Counted from the first letter of the stretch, positions 1-9,487 are shown. The stretch is DNA of 64,000 bases from Acinetobacter sp. ANC 3903 (GCF_002135315.1 NZ_NEGA01000013.1:1-64000); one strand, 5' to 3'. Made by a program: numbers and translations. Notes: a model not told the origin generated them from the sequence alone.

Positions 1-72
1 CACCTTGACCGCCGAAGCCACCTTGACCGCCGAAGCCACCTTGACCGCCGAAGCCACCTTGACCGCCGAAGC
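1..72. repeat. 18-bp tandem repeat encoding GFGGQG in hfq
   Basis: Four perfect head-to-tail copies of an 18-bp unit (CACCTTGACCGCCGAAGC on the plus strand) begin at base 1. They probably continue beyond the window. Each encodes GFGGQG in the Hfq tail. Because the unit is a multiple of three, gain or loss of copies keeps the frame. Confidence 0.95.
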
Positions 73-345
73 CACCTTGAGGCTGACCACCACCGAAGCC
101 ACCAGCGCCTTGAGCACCAGCAGGAGCACCAGCAGGACGTGGGTTACGTGCAGGAACAACTGTAGAAATGGCATGTTTGTAAACCATTTGACTTACAGTA
201 TTTTTCAACAAAACTACATATTGGTCAAATGATTCAATATGACCTTGCAATTTAATACCATTCACCAGGAAGATAGAAACAGGAATACGTTCCTTACGGA
301 GAGAATTTAAGAACGGATCTTGTAAAGTTTGACCTTTAGACATGT
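1..345 (-). CDS. hfq: RNA chaperone Hfq (3' end outside window)
   Basis: Hfq is a ring-forming Sm-like RNA chaperone that pairs small RNAs with mRNAs. The product starts [20 protein letters not shown] and contains the Sm1 segment ([20 protein letters not shown]) and the Sm2 signature [11 protein letters not shown] at about residues 55-66. After the Sm core comes a low-complexity tail rich in Gly, Phe and Gln, with four exact GFGGQG units at the window edge, so the C-terminus is cut off. A long glycine-rich tail is known for Moraxellaceae Hfq and is absent from the short E. coli form. The ATG at 345-343 starts the canonical Hfq N-terminus. miaA ends 88 bases beyond this start, on the same strand upstream, matching the usual miaA-hfq order. 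Confidence 0.95.
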
Positions 346-433
346 TATAACTCCAAAAAATTTAAAAATCAGCGCAAAAACTATCTTTATTTCTCAATAA
401 AAATTATAAAAAAGATAGTTACTAAATTTTGCT

Positions 434-1378
434 TTATCCGTAACACTTTCGCAAGTCCTCTTGAGCCTGCGTGACCGTCAAATATGTTTTAAATTTATGC
501 GATTCTTGCAAAGATCTTAACCAGGTATATTGACGTTTTGCCAGTTGTCGTGTTGCAAATAAAGACTTATCCTCCATTTCTCGTCGTTTTTCGTTACTTT
601 TGTCACTTTTTTGTATAAATTCTAAAGCTTGTCGATAACCAACTGAGCGCATGGATGGTAAATTATCATTTAAATCGTATTTTTCAATCAGCATTTCCAC
701 TTCATGTAAAAATCCGATATCCCACATAGTCTTTAGGCGTTGTTCGATACGCTTATGTAATTCTACACGATCAGGCAATAAAGCATGATTATGAAATGTG
801 TAGCGGTATGGTAGATTTTTTGGTTGTTCAGCTTGTAGTTTTGTAATTGGCTGTCCGGTCAGTTTAAATACTTCCAGGGCACGGATAATGCGTTGTTTAT
901 CACTGACTTTAAATTTCTGACTCGCTAGAACATCAACTTCACATAATTCTTGGTAAACAGCTTCCCAGCCTTCACGTTCTGCTTTAGCCTCAATTTCAGC
1001 ACGTACCGCATAATCTGCACTGGGCAAATTACTCGACAATCCTTCTAATAAAGCCTTGAAATACAACATGGTACCTCCGACTAAAATCGGGGTTTTACCG
1101 CGCGCATGGATGTCATCAATCAACACACAGGCATCTTCCACAAACTGGGCAGCCGAATACACTTCCAAGGGCGTAATAATGTCGATCAGATGATGCGGAT
1201 AGTGCGCCTGTTCCTCTTTAGTGGGTTTGGCGGTACCAATGTCCATATCCTGATAAACCAGCGCAGAATCGACAGAAATCAGCTCAAAATGACCTTGCTC
1301 ATAAAGTTCACATGCCAAAGCGGTTTTACCACTTGCAGTTGGTCCCATTAAATTGATGACCGGCAATTGATTTGACAT
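434..1378 (-). CDS. miaA: tRNA dimethylallyltransferase MiaA
   Basis: MiaA transfers a dimethylallyl group to N6 of A37 in tRNAs that read UNN codons. The P-loop GPTASGKT lies at about residues 12-19, followed by the family signatures [24 protein letters not shown] and LVGGTMLYF and the C-terminal [12 protein letters not shown]. At 314 aa it has the normal family length. I chose the ATG at 1378, seven bases after the mutL TAG, with GAGGAGAG upstream. A TTG two codons earlier (1384) is the alternative start. It sits between mutL and hfq in the standard order and is probably cotranscribed with both. Confidence 0.96.
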   Translation of the reverse strand: MSNQLPVINLMGPTASGKTALACELYEQGHFELISVDSALVYQDMDIGTAKPTKEEQAHYPHHLIDIITPLEVYSAAQFVEDACVLIDDIHARGKTPILVGGTMLYFKALLEGLSSNLPSADYAVRAEIEAKAEREGWEAVYQELCEVDVLASQKFKVSDKQRIIRALEVFKLTGQPITKLQAEQPKNLPYRYTFHNHALLPDRVELHKRIEQRLKTMWDIGFLHEVEMLIEKYDLNDNLPSMRSVGYRQALEFIQKSDKSNEKRREMEDKSLFATRQLAKRQYTWLRSLQESHKFKTYLTVTQAQEDLRKCYG

Positions 1379-1384
1379 GTACAA

Positions 1385-3352
1385 CTACTCTCCTCGAGCA
1401 AAAAGTTTATCTAATTGTGAAAGTGGAAATGCACGCCAGGTTGGGCGTCCATGATTACACTGACTGGCAAATTCGGTTTGTTCCATTTGGCGCAGCAAAG
1501 CGTTCATTTCCGAAAGACTTAAGATACGGTGTGCACGTACAGCACCATGACAGGCCATACCTGCTAAAATTTGATCGCGCTTTTGCAGCAATCCCTGTAC
1601 TTCGTCATTGGGATCAAGATCATTAAGCAACTCAGGCACTAAAGCTGCAAAATCAGCCTTGTGCAAAATAGCGGGTACTCCGCGTACAATCACCTGCTCA
1701 TCACCATACTGGTCAATTTCCAGGCCCAAGCGCGCCAACTGACTTTTTAAATCATCTACCCGCATGGCCTGCATACGGCTGATACTGATCACTTTAGGAA
1801 TCAGCAATTGCTGTGAGATCCAGAATTCGGGTTTATCCCATGCAGCTTTCATTTGCTGCAATACTATGCGTTCATGCGCGGCATGCATATCGACAATAAT
1901 CAGGCCTTCAGTGTTCTGTGCCAGAATATAAATGCCATGCAACTGTGCAATGGCAATACCGAGTGGATGTTCATCCACATAGGTAGATTGTTGTTTTTCT
2001 ACACTACTTAGGCTATTCGTTATGGAAGATTGAACATCTGCTTCTTCCCATAACGGCGCAAGATAGCTTTTTAAGGCATTATTCAGCTGCTGTGAGCCGT
2101 TATAGCGACCTTGTGACTGCGATGAAGCATAATGTACCGTTTGCGGACTGCTGGAATTAAAATCACTGAGCAAATCCGTGGAAATTTGTGCTTCTGGTTG
2201 TGGTGTATAGGCATCTACCGCCTTATGCAGTTGAAATTGTTCCTGATAACGCGGCTGCGGTTGTAGCGAAGCCATCTGGTCTGCTTCATCTCTTTTCATT
2301 GCCGAAGCCAGTTCAGCAGTGGCGGTTTGAAATTGAGACAGTTTTTCTTTGGCAAAATGCCTTACAAATTCATGCACTTCACGCTGGTTTAAAAAACGGA
2401 TTTCATGTTTGGTGGGATGTACATTGACATCAATATTTTCAGGATCCACCTCTAAAAACAGCAAATAGGCAGCATGCTGATGGCCATGCAAAATGCCATC
2501 ATAGGCCATACGCAAGGCATGCGAGATGGTTTTATCTTTAACAATCCGTCCATTCACATAGACATATTGTAAATCTGCTTGTGCTCTTGCATCTGATGGA
2601 TGTCCTAGCCAGCCAGATAGGCGCATATTAATACTGTCGGCATCGATCCAGTACGCATTTTCAGTAAATTGTCGGCCCAAAAGCTGCTGCACACGCTGGA
2701 AGCGCAGTTCACCGCTATCTGCAATCGGCAAATTCAGGCGGATATTATTGTTATGTTCTAAAACAAAACGGATATCGAAATGGGTTAGGGCCAGACGACG
2801 GACAATTTCTTCAATATGACCAAATTCAGTACCCTGTTTTTTTAAGAACTTGCGACGTGCCGGCACATTAAAAAACAGGTCTTGTACCCGAATATGCGTG
2901 CCTTTTTGCGTTGCGACCGCTTGAATTTCCTGATGATCAAAAGCCGTACCATTGACTTCAACCTGATAGCCCACTCCTTCATCGTCTTGACTGCTGCATA
3001 GGGTTAAACGCGAAACTGCGGCAATAGAGGCCAAGGCTTCACCACGAAAGCCCAAACTGACAATGGCCTGCAAATCATCTGCCGTTTGAATTTTACTGGT
3101 GGCATGACGCATCACTGCCAGGGACAAATCTTCAGGATGAATACCACGGCCATTGTCGATAATTTCAATTAAGGTGCTGCCACCTTGCTCAACCCGAATA
3201 ACAAGCTCCGTCGCACCCGCATCAATCGAGTTTTCCAGTAATTCTTTGACTACGGAGGCGGGACGTTCAATCACCTCACCCGCAGCAATCTGGTTCGCCA
3301 GTGCTGGATTAAGCGTATGAATACGACGCAAGCTTATTACATCATCATGCAT
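1385..3352 (-). CDS. mutL: DNA mismatch repair protein MutL
   Basis: MutL is the ATP-dependent matchmaker of methyl- or nick-directed mismatch repair. The N-terminal GHKL ATPase motifs are ELLENSIDAGA, DNGRGI and GFRGEALASI within the first 110 residues. A variable linker of roughly residues 350-450 is rich in Gln and Ser. The C-terminal dimerisation domain has VDMHAAHERI, ACHGAVRA and CNHGRP, the metal-binding motifs of endonuclease-type MutL. In the DQHA(X)2E(X)4E consensus the last Glu appears to be Gln here (AAHERIVLQQ). At 655 aa the length is normal. The start overlaps tsaE by eight bases, and miaA follows seven bases after the stop. Confidence 0.97.
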   Translation of the reverse strand: MHDDVISLRRIHTLNPALANQIAAGEVIERPASVVKELLENSIDAGATELVIRVEQGGSTLIEIIDNGRGIHPEDLSLAVMRHATSKIQTADDLQAIVSLGFRGEALASIAAVSRLTLCSSQDDEGVGYQVEVNGTAFDHQEIQAVATQKGTHIRVQDLFFNVPARRKFLKKQGTEFGHIEEIVRRLALTHFDIRFVLEHNNNIRLNLPIADSGELRFQRVQQLLGRQFTENAYWIDADSINMRLSGWLGHPSDARAQADLQYVYVNGRIVKDKTISHALRMAYDGILHGHQHAAYLLFLEVDPENIDVNVHPTKHEIRFLNQREVHEFVRHFAKEKLSQFQTATAELASAMKRDEADQMASLQPQPRYQEQFQLHKAVDAYTPQPEAQISTDLLSDFNSSSPQTVHYASSQSQGRYNGSQQLNNALKSYLAPLWEEADVQSSITNSLSSVEKQQSTYVDEHPLGIAIAQLHGIYILAQNTEGLIIVDMHAAHERIVLQQMKAAWDKPEFWISQQLLIPKVISISRMQAMRVDDLKSQLARLGLEIDQYGDEQVIVRGVPAILHKADFAALVPELLNDLDPNDEVQGLLQKRDQILAGMACHGAVRAHRILSLSEMNALLRQMEQTEFASQCNHGRPTWRAFPLSQLDKLFARGE

Positions 3353-3821
3353 TGTTAAATTGACTCGCTAAGGCTTGTTGTAATGCTTCAGATGAGAAAC
3401 TTAAAGTTGCGCTACGCGTTAGCTCATCTTCAGACTTTTCAATATTGATGATCAGATCCGGCTCTGGTATTTCATCACCACCTTTGGATGGCCATTCAAA
3501 TAAAAATAGCGCATTCGGTGTTTCTAAATAGTCACGAATACCCATCAGTTCAAGTTCATATGGGTCATTCAATCGGTATAAATCGAAGTGGAAAATGTCT
3601 TTTCCGTGAATATTATACGGTTCTACCAAGGTATAAGTTGGGCTTTTGACCGCCCCTTGATGACCCAAACTTTGCAAGAAATAGCGGGTAAGCGTGGTCT
3701 TGCCTGCACCCAAATCACCAATTAAGTAAATCACGCCCGCGGTAAAATGCTGTGCCAAAACCTGTGCTAAATTTTGGGTATCGTCTTCATTGTTTAAGGC
3801 CAGTTTAAATGAATAGTGCAT
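3345..3821 (-). CDS. tsaE: tRNA t6A biosynthesis ATPase TsaE
   Basis: TsaE is the ATPase partner of TsaB/TsaD in making threonylcarbamoyladenosine at A37 of ANN-decoding tRNAs. The Walker A GDLGAGKTTLTR lies at about residues 34-45, followed by KSPTYTLVEPY and the HFDLYRL and LFEWPSKG segments typical of the family. The ATG at 3821 gives 158 aa. An in-frame GTG at 3830 would add three residues, and neither start has a strong ribosome-binding site. The 3' end overlaps mutL by eight bases, a tsaE-mutL-miaA-hfq arrangement close to that of other gammaproteobacteria (without the intervening amiB). Confidence 0.95.
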   Translation of the reverse strand: MHYSFKLALNNEDDTQNLAQVLAQHFTAGVIYLIGDLGAGKTTLTRYFLQSLGHQGAVKSPTYTLVEPYNIHGKDIFHFDLYRLNDPYELELMGIRDYLETPNALFLFEWPSKGGDEIPEPDLIINIEKSEDELTRSATLSFSSEALQQALASQFNNA

Positions 3822-3972
3822 ATTACTCACGACATGATTTCAAAGACCAATTATGATAGCATCGCACCGCTTTATTGCCCATGCTCGCACTTGCAAATGT
3901 GTAACTTTTCCTACATTTCCTTGTAGATATTATTCATTTTGATTAACGACAGATTGATCCAAGACAAATCAC

Positions 3973-4878
3973 ATGACCAGCACTGAATTTATTCCCCCGA
4001 TGCTAGATGGCGTAAGCGCAAGCAAAGTCTTTCTTCCTAAAATTACCCCAGCACCGAACAGTATCTTTCAATATCTATGTCAGCAGTTTCCACATATTGC
4101 CAAGGATGAATGGCTGCAACGTTTTGCCGATGGTTTAATTTATGATTCCTGCGGTCAGCTACTAAACTGTGATGCGCCTTATACTGAAAATAGTCATGTG
4201 TTTTATTACCGTTTCTTGGCTCATGAAATTCATGTTCCTTTTGAACATGAAGTTTTATTTGAAAATGAACACTTGCTGGTGGTCGATAAACCACATTATT
4301 TAACCATCAGTCCGACGGGTCAGTACGTTCAAGAAACACTATTAGTACGTTTAAAAAAACAGACGGGGAATGAATTTTTAACTCCGATTCATCGTCTAGA
4401 CCGCGAAACTGCAGGTGTGGTTTTATTCTCGAAACAAGCCTCTACACGGGCAATTTATCAGGAGATGTTTGCCAGACGTGAGGTGAAAAAGACCTATCAT
4501 GCCATTGCGCCTTTTCATGCCGATTTAGCATTTCCCTGTTATACACGTTATCGCATGGAAAAAGGCCAGCCGTTCTACACCATGCAAGTGGTTGAAGGAA
4601 CAATAAATAGTGAAACAGAGATTGATTTAATCGAGCATGATGCAGCATGGGCTAAATATGAGCTTAGACCCACCACCGGCAAGCAGCACCAATTGCGCGT
4701 GCACTTAAACAGTTTGGGCATTGCCATTAAAAACGATCCCTTTTATCCAACAGTACAACACAAAAGGGAAGATGATTTTGCTGCTCCACTTCAGCTTTTA
4801 GCCCAGCATATTGCTTTTATTGATCCTCTTTCCAAACAGGAGATGGCATTTTCGTCTCACTTTGATCTGACATTGTAA
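3973..4878 (+). CDS. RluA-family pseudouridine synthase
   Basis: Converts uridine to pseudouridine in an RNA substrate that cannot be named from sequence. The catalytic signature HRLDRETAGVVLFS is at about residues 140-153. VVDKPHYLTISPTG and TTGKQHQLRVHLNSLGIAI are the other conserved RluA-family blocks. The N-terminal 90 residues resemble an S4-like region (ITPAPNSIFQYLCQQFPHI). At 301 aa it is longer than RluA and closer to the RluC/RluD size class. It is divergent from tsaE. A second RluA-type gene at 47558-48202 is the better match to rluA itself, so this one is left without a symbol. Confidence 0.88.
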   Translation: MTSTEFIPPMLDGVSASKVFLPKITPAPNSIFQYLCQQFPHIAKDEWLQRFADGLIYDSCGQLLNCDAPYTENSHVFYYRFLAHEIHVPFEHEVLFENEHLLVVDKPHYLTISPTGQYVQETLLVRLKKQTGNEFLTPIHRLDRETAGVVLFSKQASTRAIYQEMFARREVKKTYHAIAPFHADLAFPCYTRYRMEKGQPFYTMQVVEGTINSETEIDLIEHDAAWAKYELRPTTGKQHQLRVHLNSLGIAIKNDPFYPTVQHKREDDFAAPLQLLAQHIAFIDPLSKQEMAFSSHFDLTL

Positions 4879-4924
4879 TATGCTTGTCATTACAAATTAT
4901 TTTAGTAAATATGGTGTATGAATA

Positions 4925-4952
4925 TTGAAATTACATTCAATTTGATTAAAAT
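4925..4952 (+). promoter_or_regulatory. Candidate sigma-70 promoter with overlapping inverted repeat, before RelB-like gene
   Basis: TTGAAA (4925-4930), a 16-base spacer and TAAAAT (4947-4952) resemble -35 and -10 boxes. TTGAA and TTCAA (4925-4929, 4936-4940) form a small inverted repeat over the -35 box, a position where RelB/DinJ-type proteins often self-repress. This is an inference from position only. Confidence 0.4.
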
Positions 4953-4993
4953 AAATGCTGAAAAGTTAAGTAATTAGACGTATTTAAAAAATC

Positions 4994-5329
4994 ATGAGAA
5001 AAACCGAAGTTTATCAAATACGACTTGATTCCCAAGAAAAAAAACATGCTTTTGCAGTGTTTAAACAATTGGGCATTACGCCAGCACAAGCAGTACGACT
5101 ATTTTTCAGACAAGTCGTATTAACAAAATCCATTCCTTTTTCTATTGAAAATCAAAATATTAATCTTGATCAACTGAATAGAATCCGCAAATTAAAGCAA
5201 CAGCAAACAGAATTGAATCTGCCCGTTGATCACGGCATGGATATGGATCAGGAATTTGCTTTGGATGATGATCATTTAGACTTGTTTGAAGAGCTGAATG
5301 CCATTTTGGGCGAAAGTGACAAAACTTAA
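4994..5329 (+). CDS. RelB/DinJ-family antitoxin-like protein, no toxin partner seen
   Basis: The N-terminal half (VYQIRLDSQEKKHAFAVFKQ, then LGITPAQAVRLFFRQVV at about residues 27-43) matches the ribbon-helix-helix DNA-binding fold of RelB/DinJ antitoxins. The C-terminal part is acidic (DHGMDMDQEFALDDDHLDLFEEL), which is usual for the toxin-wrapping tail. RelB/DinJ antitoxins normally sit a few bases before a RelE/YafQ toxin. Here the next gene, 92 bases on, encodes a GNAT acetyltransferase, and no RelE-like product is nearby. It may be an orphan regulator, or part of an atypical pair. Confidence 0.7.
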   Translation: MRKTEVYQIRLDSQEKKHAFAVFKQLGITPAQAVRLFFRQVVLTKSIPFSIENQNINLDQLNRIRKLKQQQTELNLPVDHGMDMDQEFALDDDHLDLFEELNAILGESDKT

Positions 5330-5421
5330 CAGTGTTGCATTTACAAACAAAATTTAGAAAAAATCTTATATAAACTTAGGTATGCTTCATGCAAGGACAA
5401 TAAAAAAGCATGGAGTATCGC

Positions 5422-5865
5422 ATGATCGTAAGACGCGCAACTTTAGAAGATTTACATCCCCTTGCTGTTTTATTCGATGAATATCGCCAATTTTACGGTG
5501 CTTCTTCCAATCTGGATTTATCTTATCAATACTTAAAACAACGTTTTGAAAACCAGGAAAGTATTATTTTTATTCACGTGAAAGATGATGTCTTTACCGG
5601 TTTTATTTTGCTGTATTTGGGTTTTTCTTCAGTATCATGTTCCATTTATTATATTCTGGATGATGTTTACGTCACCCCAATTTATCGTCGTCAGGGTTCC
5701 GCTAAACAACTGATTGATACTGCTATTTTATTTGCCCGTCATGAAAATGCGATTCGCATTAGCCTGGAAACACAAAAAACCAATTATAAATCACACCAGC
5801 TGTATGAAAAAATGGGTTTTGTCAAAGATAATGAATTTCAGATCTATCATTGTTTCCTCAAATAA
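5422..5865 (+). CDS. GNAT-family N-acetyltransferase
   Basis: A 147-aa single-domain GNAT protein. The acetyl-CoA-binding motif A is IYYILDDVYVTPIYRRQGSA at about residues 73-92 (the RRQGSA loop), followed by the conserved motif-B end YKSHQLYEKMGFV. The substrate is unknown. I chose the ATG at 5422 because GGAG lies seven bases before it. The ATG four codons earlier contains that GGAG and lacks its own site. It follows the RelB-like gene on the same strand, but the spacing and lack of overlap do not suggest tight coupling. Length and motifs fit common housekeeping GNATs better than TacT-type toxins. Confidence 0.85.
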   Translation: MIVRRATLEDLHPLAVLFDEYRQFYGASSNLDLSYQYLKQRFENQESIIFIHVKDDVFTGFILLYLGFSSVSCSIYYILDDVYVTPIYRRQGSAKQLIDTAILFARHENAIRISLETQKTNYKSHQLYEKMGFVKDNEFQIYHCFLK

Positions 5866-5868
5866 CGA

Positions 5869-6579
5869 TTAAACCGTCATTCGTGTCTTGGCCAGTTCCA
5901 CCTGTACGGCGCTGAGATAGATCCACTGCCCTTCTTCCAAATCTGTTAATTCCAATGCACCAATTTGCTGACGATGTAATTGCTCAACTTTATTGCCTAC
6001 CGCCGCCAGCATTCGTTTCACCTGATGATAAACACCCTGATGAACGGTGAACTGCAATTCGTTTTCTGCAAATTGCACAAGCTCCGTTGCAGCAAAAATA
6101 CCTGATTCGTTGCGTAGTTCCACGCCCTGCTCCAGTTGCTGGATTTGTTCTGTGGTCACAGGATCAGCCGTATGCATGCGGTAAACTTTGGCCACATGTT
6201 TTTTCGGATGAGTTAATGCCTGTAAAAATTGCCCATCATCGGTAAGTAATAACAGTCCACTAGTATCCTGATCCAGACGTCCTACACATTGCAAGCCACG
6301 ATTCATCAATACATCATCAAACAAATCGAATACGCTAAAATGATGGGTGGCCTGATGTGAACACTCATAACCTTGCGGCTTATTTAAGGCGATATAAACC
6401 TTTTCCCGATAATCAAAAGTTTCACCATAGACGGAAAAACTGAGTCCATTTAAATCCAGTTTATGTTTTGGATTGATGATCACTTCACCTTGAATGGCAA
6501 TCGCCCCATTTTTAATGAGCTGCTGGCAATGTTTACGCGAACCAAAACCCTGCGATTGCAACATCTTTTCCAACAACAT
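5869..6579 (-). CDS. rsuA: 16S rRNA pseudouridine synthase RsuA-like
   Basis: Predicted to form pseudouridine 516 in 16S rRNA. An N-terminal S4 domain (MLLEKMLQSQGFGSRKHCQQ, residues 1-20) is followed by ALNKPQGYECS, the catalytic GRLDQDTSGLLLLTDDGQ and the RsuA-type ending GVYHQVKRMLAAVGNKVEQL. The close agreement around NKPQGY and YHQVKRM favours RsuA over RluB/E/F, but the family is hard to split by eye. At 236 aa it has the expected length. It is convergent with the GNAT gene, leaving only three bases between the stops. Confidence 0.87.
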   Translation of the reverse strand: MLLEKMLQSQGFGSRKHCQQLIKNGAIAIQGEVIINPKHKLDLNGLSFSVYGETFDYREKVYIALNKPQGYECSHQATHHFSVFDLFDDVLMNRGLQCVGRLDQDTSGLLLLTDDGQFLQALTHPKKHVAKVYRMHTADPVTTEQIQQLEQGVELRNESGIFAATELVQFAENELQFTVHQGVYHQVKRMLAAVGNKVEQLHRQQIGALELTDLEEGQWIYLSAVQVELAKTRMTV

Positions 6580-6718
6580 AGACCCAACCTTTTACTATCA
6601 CGAAATACGCATTCTATACTGAAATGAGGACTCTTTTTATTGTTCCTGCCTTTTCAGGCATATCTACCGTCAAAACCTTATACAATATGCATGATTTATC
6701 ACTTTCTCCCTTTAAATA

Positions 6719-7171
6719 ATGTCCCATTTAGATTTAAACCTGGTCGTTCTGCTGGTTTTATTGGCCTGCGGTATCTTTAGCCATAATAGTGCCGTGACCA
6801 TTGCTGCGGGCGTACTGATTGTTTTTCGCATTACCCCACTGAGTGAATATTTCCCCTACTTGCAGCAACATGGTTTAAATATTGGCATCATTATTTTAAC
6901 CATTGGTGTGCTCACGCCTATTGCCAGTGGCAAAATTCCGGGAGATGCCATTTTAAAATCATTTATGAGCTGGAAATCATTACTTGCCATCGCCATTGGC
7001 GTACTGGTCGCATGGCTGGGTGGACGAGGAGTCAAACTAATGAGCAACCAACCTGATGTGGTTGCAGGTTTACTCATCGGAACAGTTGCAGGCGTGGCTG
7101 TGTTGCGTGGCGTTCCTGTCGGTCCATTAATTGCCGCCGGGATACTGACCCTGTTTATTGGATATTCTTAG
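6719..7171 (+). CDS. UPF0756/DUF441 inner-membrane protein
   Basis: A 150-aa protein made almost entirely of four hydrophobic segments (about residues 5-35, 50-66, 84-104 and 112-148). It matches the DUF441 pattern: [20 protein letters not shown] at the start, [18 protein letters not shown] in the middle and [29 protein letters not shown] at the end. The family is widespread and no biochemical role is established. ATG at 6719; the gene stands alone between divergent rsuA and convergent MFS gene. Confidence 0.85.
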   Translation: MSHLDLNLVVLLVLLACGIFSHNSAVTIAAGVLIVFRITPLSEYFPYLQQHGLNIGIIILTIGVLTPIASGKIPGDAILKSFMSWKSLLAIAIGVLVAWLGGRGVKLMSNQPDVVAGLLIGTVAGVAVLRGVPVGPLIAAGILTLFIGYS

Positions 7172-7224
7172 ATTCTCAAATCTTAAGCCTGCAAACCGGA
7201 ACTTGCAAGCCTGAACTTCAGGAA

Positions 7225-8400
7225 CTAGGCAGCTTTTCGAAATAAAATGCTGCTTAAAAGCATGCCAACCAGAGACAGTGTTGCCATGAGAATTCCCACC
7301 CAAAACCACGAGCCTGTGGCCAGTACAATGGAAGCAATCAACGGCGGCAACAGAAATTGCGATGTGGCGGAAAATTGCAAGACCAATCCTATTGTAGTGG
7401 TAATAGCAATCGGCTTTGCGGAAAAATTTAATACTTGAGAAAACACGACCGCTGCTACCAAACCGCCAAATAGTGAAAAGCTCAAAACCAATATAAATTG
7501 CAGACTAAAGGGCAAGATTTCACGTAATAAATAAAAACTCAGGGCACAGACCATTAAGATGGCAAAACCGGTTTGGACTAAAGTTTGAGGCCGAAAACCA
7601 CGCTGTAACAGTAAGCCACAGGTAAAGGTACCAATGGCATTGGCAATTGCCACCATAGCAGTCAAGGCACCTGCCATTGCTAAAGAAATTTGATATTGCT
7701 GATAAATGCTGGGTAAAAAACCGACCAAACCAAACCATTGCCCAGCATATACACCAAAAATAATGGCCAGAATCCACGCAGGAGGATGTTTTAAAGTCAG
7801 TTTAATTAAATCAAATATTACAACCGACTGGGTATGGGTTTGCACTGCAGGAATAACCACGTAAATCACGCCAGCCAAAGCGAGTGATAATACACCGAAA
7901 CACATCCAGACCCCTTGCCATCCGATGCTATTGAGCAGAAAGGGAGTACATAACAAGCCTATTCCCATCCCGCCTCCCATATAGGCGCTCCACAGCCCCA
8001 TCTTGGCTTGCAACTGCTCAACAGGAACCAGTTGGCGGATAAAAGCAGGCCCACTTAAGGTAATCAGTAAAAATCCGAAACCTTCGACCACACGCAGTGC
8101 CAGCAACGCCCGGAATTCCTGCACAAAACCACCGGTGAAACTGGCGAATGCGAGTAAACTCAAGCCCAATAGTACACAGCGTTTTAAGCCAATTTTAGCA
8201 GTATAACTACCCAGCACAAGTGCCATGCACATACCGGCAACCTGTACCAGAGACAATAAAAAACCGGCTTGTACCAAGCTAATGCCTAACTCAGCTTGGA
8301 GTACAGGAACCGCGGGTGGCAACTTGCCTACATGCATGGCAGCGACAAATCCTGCTGTAATAATCCATAAATCTTTGCTCAGCCAATGCACGGAACTCAC
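7225..8400 (-). CDS. MFS transporter (CynX/NimT-like)
   Basis: A 391-aa major facilitator superfamily protein with about twelve hydrophobic segments. After the second segment it has a loop GSYTAKIGLKRCVLLG equivalent to the MFS signature between TM2 and TM3. PAFIRQLVPVEQLQAKMGLWSAYMGGGMGIG resembles CynX/NimT-type permeases, so small organic anions or a nitroimidazole-like drug are possible substrates; neither can be confirmed. The GTG start at 8400 is preceded by AAGGAGAGGG, a strong ribosome-binding site. It lies downstream of the MetR-like regulator on the same strand, separated by 166 bases. Confidence 0.85.
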   Translation of the reverse strand: MSSVHWLSKDLWIITAGFVAAMHVGKLPPAVPVLQAELGISLVQAGFLLSLVQVAGMCMALVLGSYTAKIGLKRCVLLGLSLLAFASFTGGFVQEFRALLALRVVEGFGFLLITLSGPAFIRQLVPVEQLQAKMGLWSAYMGGGMGIGLLCTPFLLNSIGWQGVWMCFGVLSLALAGVIYVVIPAVQTHTQSVVIFDLIKLTLKHPPAWILAIIFGVYAGQWFGLVGFLPSIYQQYQISLAMAGALTAMVAIANAIGTFTCGLLLQRGFRPQTLVQTGFAILMVCALSFYLLREILPFSLQFILVLSFSLFGGLVAAVVFSQVLNFSAKPIAITTTIGLVLQFSATSQFLLPPLIASIVLATGSWFWVGILMATLSLVGMLLSSILFRKAA

Positions 8401-8566
8401 AACCCTCTCCTTCAGCGATTCCAGCGCTAGACTAGCAAGAATAAAAACAGTTTTTTATCGTTGATTTATATCGACTTAGAACTTAGAACAATCAGTCTGG
8501 TATTGACTCATTCCATTAGAAATTTCATCTGGAGTTTTGAACCTGTGCAAAATTCAGCACACCCTT

Positions 8567-9487
8567 TTAAACAGAATAATACTGATTACGCTTTTGCGAG
8601 AATTTAGCCAGTTGCTTTAAGAAACCTTCAAAATAACTTTTCTCTTTCTCTTCAGTTCTATAGCCCGCATACAAAGTACGGCGCAAACCTGTAGAAGATA
8701 CACAGTCTAAACGGCGTGAAGTCACCCAGCCTTTTTGCTCATATTCATTTACCACCCAGTCTGGAAGTGCCGCGATACCACGGCCACTAGCCACCAGTTG
8801 AATCAGCATCTGGGTTAAATCCGTGGTCCGGATCTGTTTCGGCTGAATATTAGCAGGAATAAACAGTTTCGCCATGATATCCAGACGGTGCTTATCGACA
8901 GGATAAGTAATCAGGGTTTCATCAGCCAATTCTTGTACGGTGATACGTTCGGCACGAACTAAAGGATGAGTGTTGGATAAGACTAACCGCGATTCATATT
9001 CAAAAATCGGGAAATATTCAATACCTTTTAAAGCAATCGGATCTGCGGTAATCAGCAGATCAAATTCTGCATTTTGCAGCAATTCATGCGGATTGGCTTC
9101 AAAGCCTGAAGCAAAGTCCAGATCTACATCAGGATATAAATGACGATATTGATTCAGTAGCGGCATCAACCAGTCAAAACAGCTATGACATTCAGATGAA
9201 AAAATAATTCGCCCGGTCTGTCCATGCACAATACGGGTGATGTCGGTTTGGGTTATCTGAATTTGTGGCAATACATCATCTGCCAATTTCAGTAAACGCT
9301 GCCCCACATTCGAAAAAGTCACCGGACGGCTACGGCGATTCACCACTTCTACCCCATACCAATGGTCCAGTTCTTTCAGTTGATGGGAAATTGCAGATGG
9401 CGTTAAACACAGGTCATTGGCAGCAGCCACCAATGAACCATGCTCACGTAAGGCAGTTAAAGTTTTTAAATGGCGAATTTCAAGCAT
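8567..9487 (-). CDS. metR: MetR-like LysR-family transcriptional regulator
   Basis: A LysR regulator of 306 aa. The winged helix-turn-helix is at residues 1-60 (LTALREHGSLVAAANDLCLTPSAISHQLKEL). The effector domain carries SSECHSCFDWLMPLLNQY, ETLITYPVDKHRLDIM and GIAALPDWVVNEY, each close to the corresponding segments of enterobacterial MetR, the homocysteine-responsive activator of methionine synthesis genes. No metE or metH lies beside it; the neighbouring MFS gene on the same strand is a possible but unproven target. Confidence 0.8.
   Translation of the reverse strand: MLEIRHLKTLTALREHGSLVAAANDLCLTPSAISHQLKELDHWYGVEVVNRRSRPVTFSNVGQRLLKLADDVLPQIQITQTDITRIVHGQTGRIIFSSECHSCFDWLMPLLNQYRHLYPDVDLDFASGFEANPHELLQNAEFDLLITADPIALKGIEYFPIFEYESRLVLSNTHPLVRAERITVQELADETLITYPVDKHRLDIMAKLFIPANIQPKQIRTTDLTQMLIQLVASGRGIAALPDWVVNEYEQKGWVTSRRLDCVSSTGLRRTLYAGYRTEEKEKSYFEGFLKQLAKFSQKRNQYYSV

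Noticed and set aside
1..72. Tandem repeats as a CRISPR array
   Set aside because: The copies are head to tail with no spacers, and they code for GFGGQG in Hfq.
5..232. Open frame on the plus strand at the left edge
   Set aside because: It is the antisense of the Hfq repeat tail; the hfq frame on the minus strand explains the sequence.
4994..5865. Confident toxin-antitoxin operon call
   Set aside because: No RelE-like toxin; the GNAT gene is 92 bases away and has an ordinary sequence. Kept only as a finding.
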